Shown here piece by piece: positions 5,440 to 8,156 of a DNA stretch of 8,156 nt. How positions within the stretch are numbered: position 1 is the stretch's first letter; each line of letters opens with the position of its first letter. The position numbers were made by a program, and so were the translations under genes. The notes beneath the pieces are model-generated. The model saw only the letters and a program-made list of their open reading frames with translations. It did not search any database and was not told the DNA's origin. This DNA comes from Actinomycetota bacterium (GTDB lineage: Bacteria > Actinomycetota > Thermoleophilia > Solirubrobacterales > 70-9). The DNA is taken from the NCBI GenBank assembly GCA_005884985.1, contig VAYK01000139.1:1-8156 (forward strand), given 5' to 3'.

Positions 5440-5958
5440 TCAGCGTTTCTCGCTGCGGCGCTCGCGAAGGCGCGACCAGAAGCGAACGTATTCTCGCTCG
5501 TGTCCGATTCCGGACTCGAGCGAGAGACGGATCCCCTCCGACATATCGGTCTGGTCGAGGAGCTCCTCGTAGGAGTGGAGGCGTCGCTCATGCCGCTCGA
5601 GCTGCGTCTCTGCCAGCGAGGCCGGGTCCGCGCCGCAGAACAGCTTCAGCAGGCCAGGATCCCGGAGCTCGTACAGATCGGTGTTCGGGTCCGCTCGCCA
5701 CTCTCTCAACGCTCTTCGCCCGGCCGCCGAAAGGCGGTACACGCGGCGCCGGCGGCCGCTCTCCTCCCTGCGCTCGTCGAGCAGGCCGGCCTCCGCTAGG
5801 CGCGCGCACTCCGTATACAGCTGCGTGTGCGGAATCGACCAGAAGTGGAAGATGCTGACCTGCGCGATCTGTTTCAGCTGATAAGGGGTCGCGGGCTCGA
5901 ACAGGTCGAGGAGACCGAGCACCGCGTAGGAGGTGTCGCTCAGGCGGGGAGTGGACAC
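5440..5958 (-). CDS. PadR-family transcriptional regulator
   Basis: A 172-residue PadR/Vir-type regulator. The N-terminal winged helix-turn-helix spans about 8-85: Y-A-V-L-G-L-L, P-Y-Q-L-K, the recognition-helix region I-P-H-T-Q-L-Y-T-E-C-A-R-L, and the wing G-R-R-R-R-V-Y-R-L-S-A-A-G-R-R-A-L. The C-terminal part (about 100-172) is a charged helical dimerisation domain of the Vir_act_alpha_C type. PadR proteins are usually repressors released by a small hydrophobic or phenolic ligand. The start is GTG 5958; there is no SD before it, and a TATCAT box read on this strand (5970-5965) would place the 5' end at the GTG itself, so the mRNA is probably leaderless. It converges on the transporter gene with a 12-base gap and is divergent from the carotenoid oxygenase, the most likely target together with its own gene. 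Confidence 0.95.
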   Translation of the reverse strand: MSTPRLSDTSYAVLGLLDLFEPATPYQLKQIAQVSIFHFWSIPHTQLYTECARLAEAGLLDERREESGRRRRVYRLSAAGRRALREWRADPNTDLYELRDPGLLKLFCGADPASLAETQLERHERRLHSYEELLDQTDMSEGIRLSLESGIGHEREYVRFWSRLRERRSEKR

Positions 5959-5964
5959 GCGATC

Positions 5965-5970
5965 ATGATA
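5965..5970 (-). promoter_or_regulatory. Candidate -10 box of padR-like gene, leaderless start
   Basis: Read on the minus strand this is TATCAT, five of six matches to TATAAT. Seven bases further is 5958, the first base of the GTG start codon. This fits a leaderless mRNA and explains the missing SD. It overlaps the plus-strand -10 box by two bases. Confidence 0.4.
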
Positions 5971-5974
5971 CAGT
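5966..5974 (+). promoter_or_regulatory. Candidate extended -10 promoter of the carotenoid oxygenase gene
   Basis: TGATACAGT is a full match to TGnTAnnnT. Transcription would begin near 5981, directly at the left edge of the dyad 5982-6004, giving a leader of about 34 bases that includes the SD. No clear -35 hexamer is present, as allowed for extended -10 promoters. Confidence 0.4.
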
Positions 5975-5981
5975 CCGGTCA

Positions 5982-6004
5982 GAACGGTTCGGTGCGAACG
6001 ATTC
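5982..6004. promoter_or_regulatory. Operator-like dyad between padR-like gene and oxygenase gene
   Basis: The core is a perfect inverted repeat GTTCG-gtg-CGAAC (5987-5999). It is flanked by GAA on the left (5982-5984) and TTC on the right (6002-6004), so 8 of 10 pairs match over 23 bp. The same stretch can be read as two direct copies of GAACGRTTC (5982-5990, 5996-6004) spaced 14 bp apart. It lies just downstream of the predicted oxygenase start site and upstream of the padR-like -10 box, a position from which a bound protein could block both. It differs from the ATGT-N8-ACAT site of B. subtilis PadR. Confidence 0.4.
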
Positions 6005-6010
6005 AGGAGG
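6005..6010 (+). promoter_or_regulatory. Strong ribosome binding site of the oxygenase gene
   Basis: AGGAGG lies one base before ATG 6012 and four bases before ATG 6015. The spacing favours the second ATG. It is the best SD in the window and suggests efficient translation once the promoter is active. Confidence 0.75.
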
Positions 6011-6014
6011 CATG

Positions 6015-7427
6015 ATGAGCACGGTCACGGACACTCCCGCCCTCGCCAACGCCCGCCGCGGCTTCGATTCGCTCGAGGAGGAGACGCATCTCGACGGCCT
6101 CCCCGTGCGGGGCGAGCTTCCGCCCTGGCTCCGGGGATCGCTGATTCGCACCGGCCCGGCCAAGTGGGAGGTTGGCGATCGCGCCATGAACAATTGGTTC
6201 GACGGCTTCGCGATGCTGCACCGCTTCTCTTTCGCGGGCGGCGACGTTTCCTACGCGAATCGCTTCCTCGAGAGCCGCGCCTACCGCGCGGCGCGCGACG
6301 AGGGCAGGATCGCCTACTCGGAGTTCGCGACGGACCCATGCCGCTCGCTCTTCCAGCGGGTGAGTGCGATGTTCTCGCCGAAGCTCACCGACAACGCCAA
6401 CGTCAACCTCACGAAGCTCGGCGAGCGGTTCATCTCGATGACCGAGACGCCGATCCCGGTCGAGTTCGACGCCGAAACGCTGGCTGCGGCAGGGGTTCCC
6501 TATGAGCCGCCGGGACAGCTCTCGACCGCCCATCCGCACATGGACCGGGCGACCAAGGGCATGCTGAACTATGCGGCAAAGCTCGGCCCGAGGACCAGCT
6601 ACCGGTTCTTCCTCCTCCGCCCCGGGAGCTCGAAGCCCGAGGTGATCGCGACGAAGCCCGTGCGTGAGCCCGCCTACATGCACTCGTTCGGGCTCACCGA
6701 GCGCTGGCTCGTCCTCGCCGAGTTCCCGTTCGTGGTCAACCCGCCGCGGCTCGCCTTCAGCGGCCGACCCTACATCGAGAACTACCGCTGGAAGCCCGAG
6801 CGGGGGACGCGGTTCCACCTCTTCGACCGCGAGACCGGAGAGGGCGTCGGCCCGTTCGAGACCGAGGCCCGCTTCGCCTTCCACCACGTCAACTCCTACG
6901 AGGAGGGAGGCGACGTCGTGGTCGACATCTGCACCTTCCCCGACGCTGGGATCGTCGAGGACCTCTACATGGAACGGCTGCGGGCCGGCAAGCCGGTCAC
7001 TCCCGGGTTCCTGGAGCGCTTCCGTATCTCGCCCGAGGCCGGCATGGTGAGCAGCGAGCGACTGATCGACGAGTCGATCGAGCTGCCGCGGATCAACTAC
7101 TCCAGATGCAACGAGCGCCCCTACCGCTACGCGTGGGGGGTCGGCATGGGCGGTGGCTGGATCGACCGGATCGTCAAGGCGGACGTGGTCGAGCGCCGCT
7201 CGACCGTGTGGTCCGAGGAGGGCTGCTTCCCCGGCGAGCCGGTGTTCGTCGCGGCTCCCGACGCCGATGACGAGGACGAGGGCGTGCTGCTGTCGGTGGT
7301 CCTCGACGGCCGCGCGGGCAACTCCTTCCTGCTCGCGCTCGACGCCCGCTCGCTCAATGAGCTGGCCCGCGCCGAGGTTCCGCACCACATCCCGTTCGGT
7401 TTCCACGGCCAGTTCGCGCGGGGCTGA
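6015..7427 (+). CDS. Carotenoid oxygenase (RPE65 / carotenoid cleavage dioxygenase family)
   Basis: A 470-residue non-heme iron enzyme of the carotenoid cleavage family, which splits a C=C bond of a carotenoid, apocarotenoid or stilbene with oxygen. Length is normal and the protein looks complete. The N-terminus has G-E-L-P-P-W-L-R-G-S-L-I-R-T-G-P and F-D-G-F-A-M-L-H-R-F. The four iron-binding histidines are visible: His173 in T-A-H-P-H-M-D, His223 in Y-M-H-S-F-G-L-T-E, the His290/His291 pair in F-H-H-V-N-S-Y-E, and His464 in F-G-F-H-G-Q-F. The style V-P-H-H-I-P-F-G-F-H-G is nearer to the animal BCO/RPE65 branch than to stilbene dioxygenases, so a retinal- or apocarotenal-forming role is possible but unproven. 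ATG 6015 fits the AGGAGG better than ATG 6012. No carotenoid synthesis gene or rhodopsin is in the window. The divergent PadR-type gene is the likely regulator. Confidence 0.97.
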   Translation: MSTVTDTPALANARRGFDSLEEETHLDGLPVRGELPPWLRGSLIRTGPAKWEVGDRAMNNWFDGFAMLHRFSFAGGDVSYANRFLESRAYRAARDEGRIAYSEFATDPCRSLFQRVSAMFSPKLTDNANVNLTKLGERFISMTETPIPVEFDAETLAAAGVPYEPPGQLSTAHPHMDRATKGMLNYAAKLGPRTSYRFFLLRPGSSKPEVIATKPVREPAYMHSFGLTERWLVLAEFPFVVNPPRLAFSGRPYIENYRWKPERGTRFHLFDRETGEGVGPFETEARFAFHHVNSYEEGGDVVVDICTFPDAGIVEDLYMERLRAGKPVTPGFLERFRISPEAGMVSSERLIDESIELPRINYSRCNERPYRYAWGVGMGGGWIDRIVKADVVERRSTVWSEEGCFPGEPVFVAAPDADDEDEGVLLSVVLDGRAGNSFLLALDARSLNELARAEVPHHIPFGFHGQFARG

Positions 7428-7477
7428 GGCGCGGGATCAGCTCCGCAGCTCCGGATAGCCGCATGCAGGAGGATCGC

Positions 7478-7495
7478 CGGTCAGAAGTCTGACCG
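7478..7495. repeat. Perfect 18-bp dyad after the oxygenase gene
   Basis: CGGTCAGA-AG-TCTGACCG: two perfect 8-bp arms with a 2-base centre, 50 bases after the oxygenase stop. The loop is too small and no T-tract follows, so a terminator is unlikely; it looks like a protein-binding site. Its left part, CCGGTCAGAA (7477-7486), occurs again at 5975-5984 in the oxygenase promoter region. Nothing else is recognised in 7428-7607 apart from a direct repeat AGCTCCG and the next promoter candidate. Confidence 0.5.
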
Positions 7496-7587
7496 TGAAG
7501 GCGGCGCGCCAGCCGAGAGATCATTGGAGCTGACTAAGGCTCGTCGGTAGGGCCCGCGATGGCTGGTTAGCGCGCATTTGAAATGGG

Positions 7588-7593
7588 TAGCTT
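7588..7593 (+). promoter_or_regulatory. Candidate -10 box of the repeat-protein gene
   Basis: TAGCTT fits TAnnnT, 14 bases before GTG 7608. It would give a leader of about 8 bases, in line with the absence of an SD before that GTG. No convincing -35 is seen. Confidence 0.28.
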
Positions 7594-7607
7594 CGATCTG
7601 TTGCCGA

Positions 7608-8156
7608 GTGACCACCCTCGTCCACACCGAGTCGACTCCGCGTACCTCTGACCTGCGGGCTCATCTGGGCGCCTACCTGGTTGGCGCTGGTGCCACGACC
7701 GCGTTGACCGCCGGCGTCCTCGCGGTCTTTCTCTCGCTGGCCACCTTCGTCGCCTTCAACGGTCTTCCGGGCGGCAGCTCGAGCGCCGATGCCGGGCTCG
7801 CCTATCTCGGCCCGAACGCCAGCGCCTCGCCCGCGGCGGCTGCAGCCGCCCTCGGGGCGGCGCCGGGCGCGGTGGCGAAGAATCCGGTCCCCGGCTCCCA
7901 CGGGGCGAGCGCGCCCGCCAGGTCAGGCGGCGGTGTCGCCACCAGCGGCGATCCGTCCTCCGGCGGGGGGCCGACCGACCTCAGCGGTGGTTCCACGAGT
8001 CCGGGCAGCCCCGGCGTGACCCCGCCCCCGGTCGGCGTCACTCCGCCGCCGGTCGGCGTCACTCCGCCGCCGGTCGGCGTCACCCCGCCGCCGGTCGACG
8101 TCACCCCGCCCCCGGTCGACGTCACCCCGCCGCCGGTCGACGTCACCCCGCCGCCG
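7608..8156 (+). CDS. Membrane-anchored proline-rich repeat protein (3' end outside window)
   Basis: The frame is open from GTG 7608 to the window edge, 183 codons. A short N-terminal cytoplasmic part (1-20, ending D-L-R-A-H-L-G-A-Y) is followed by one hydrophobic segment at about 24-50 (L-V-G-A-G-A-T-T-A-L-T, then V-F-L-S-L-A-T-F-V-A-F), probably an uncleaved membrane anchor. After N-G-L-P-G-G comes a low-complexity Ala/Gly/Ser/Pro stretch (55-135), then a heptad repeat (G or D)-V-T-P-P-P-V from residue 136 to the edge. I do not recognise a named family. The layout suggests a surface protein whose Pro-rich stalk crosses the cell wall, perhaps carrying a C-terminal domain that is not visible here. 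GTG 7608 has no SD but follows a TAGCTT box. A minus-strand frame through the same repeat is a by-product of the repeat. Confidence 0.7.
   Translation, partial: MTTLVHTESTPRTSDLRAHLGAYLVGAGATTALTAGVLAVFLSLATFVAFNGLPGGSSSADAGLAYLGPNASASPAAAAAALGAAPGAVAKNPVPGSHGASAPARSGGGVATSGDPSSGGGPTDLSGGSTSPGSPGVTPPPVGVTPPPVGVTPPPVGVTPPPVDVTPPPVDVTPPPVDVTPPP
8013..8156 (+). repeat. 21-bp tandem repeat coding for a V-T-P-P-P heptad
   Basis: Six full 21-bp units start at 8013, 8034, 8055, 8076, 8097 and 8118, and an 18-base partial unit starts at 8139 at the window edge. Units keep frame and encode (G/D)-V-T-P-P-P-V. The first four begin with GGC (Gly), the last three with GAC (Asp). Other differences are silent (ACC/ACT, CCC/CCG, GTG/GTC). 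The array continues beyond the window. Confidence 0.95.

Noticed and set aside
5424..5443. Shared bidirectional terminator between the transporter and the padR-like gene
   Set aside because: CTGA/TCAG arms and a CTTCGAAG palindrome occur there, but they are not concentric, so no stable stem with a T-tract can be drawn.
6003..7406. Minus-strand open frame of 467 codons over the oxygenase gene
   Set aside because: It lies opposite a complete carotenoid oxygenase with all four iron histidines. GC-rich codon use keeps the opposite strand free of stops, and its translation has no family features.
7478..7495. Intrinsic terminator of the oxygenase gene
   Set aside because: The perfect dyad has only a 2-base centre and no T-tract after it, so an operator-like site is more likely.
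7802..8146. Minus-strand frame with G-G-G-V-T repeats
   Set aside because: It is the reverse reading of the proline repeat. The plus frame has a start, a membrane anchor and linker composition that make sense.
8013..8156. CRISPR array
   Set aside because: Units are directly adjacent 21-bp tandem repeats with no spacers, and they are an in-frame part of a coding region.

Overview
The window is about 8.2 kb of GC-rich DNA with a high share of G or C at third codon positions, few spacers, frequent GTG starts and several genes without a Shine-Dalgarno (SD) sequence but with a TAnnnT box just upstream. Together with the gene families present (SpoIIE phosphatase/STAS pairs, exported peptidoglycan hydrolases with an Ig-like domain, an F-box-like C(x2)C zinc-ribbon/HTH protein of the soil actinobacterial type), this suggests an actinobacterium, possibly a soil Thermoleophilia (Solirubrobacterales/Gaiellales). 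That placement is an inference from style and is not proven.

Left part (1-1778): the 3' end of a SpoIIE/PP2C-type serine phosphatase is followed by a small STAS anti-sigma-factor antagonist, a classic partner-switching pair. After a 257-base spacer comes a cold-shock protein whose leader can form two stem-loops, one of them pairing with the SD. It is followed, probably in the same transcript, by a small zinc-ribbon plus helix-turn-helix protein.

Middle part (1779-4398): a weak, possibly remnant ORF lies in a 315-base spacer. Then comes a two-gene operon: an exported protein that fuses an MpaA-like M14 zinc carboxypeptidase/amidase domain to a C-terminal amidase_2 domain, so two different peptidoglycan cuts in one chain, followed 7 bases later by a cytoplasmic-looking alpha/beta hydrolase (carboxylesterase/phospholipase type).

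Right part (4399-8156): a BASS-family (bile acid:sodium symporter-like) transporter converges on a PadR-family regulator, which is transcribed divergently from a carotenoid (RPE65-family) oxygenase. The 56-base gap between the last two holds overlapping candidate -10 boxes and an imperfect 23-bp dyad, so PadR control of the oxygenase, and of itself, is the most economical model. A perfect 18-bp dyad lies just after the oxygenase and shares a 10-mer with that promoter. The window ends inside a membrane-anchored protein whose tail is a 21-bp tandem repeat coding for a Val-Thr-Pro-Pro-Pro heptad.

No RNA gene, CRISPR array, transposase or phage gene is visible. Nothing here amounts to a clearly new defence or mobile system. 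The best leads are the PadR/oxygenase switch, the dual peptidoglycan hydrolase, the structured cold-shock leader and the altered sodium-site residues of the transporter.
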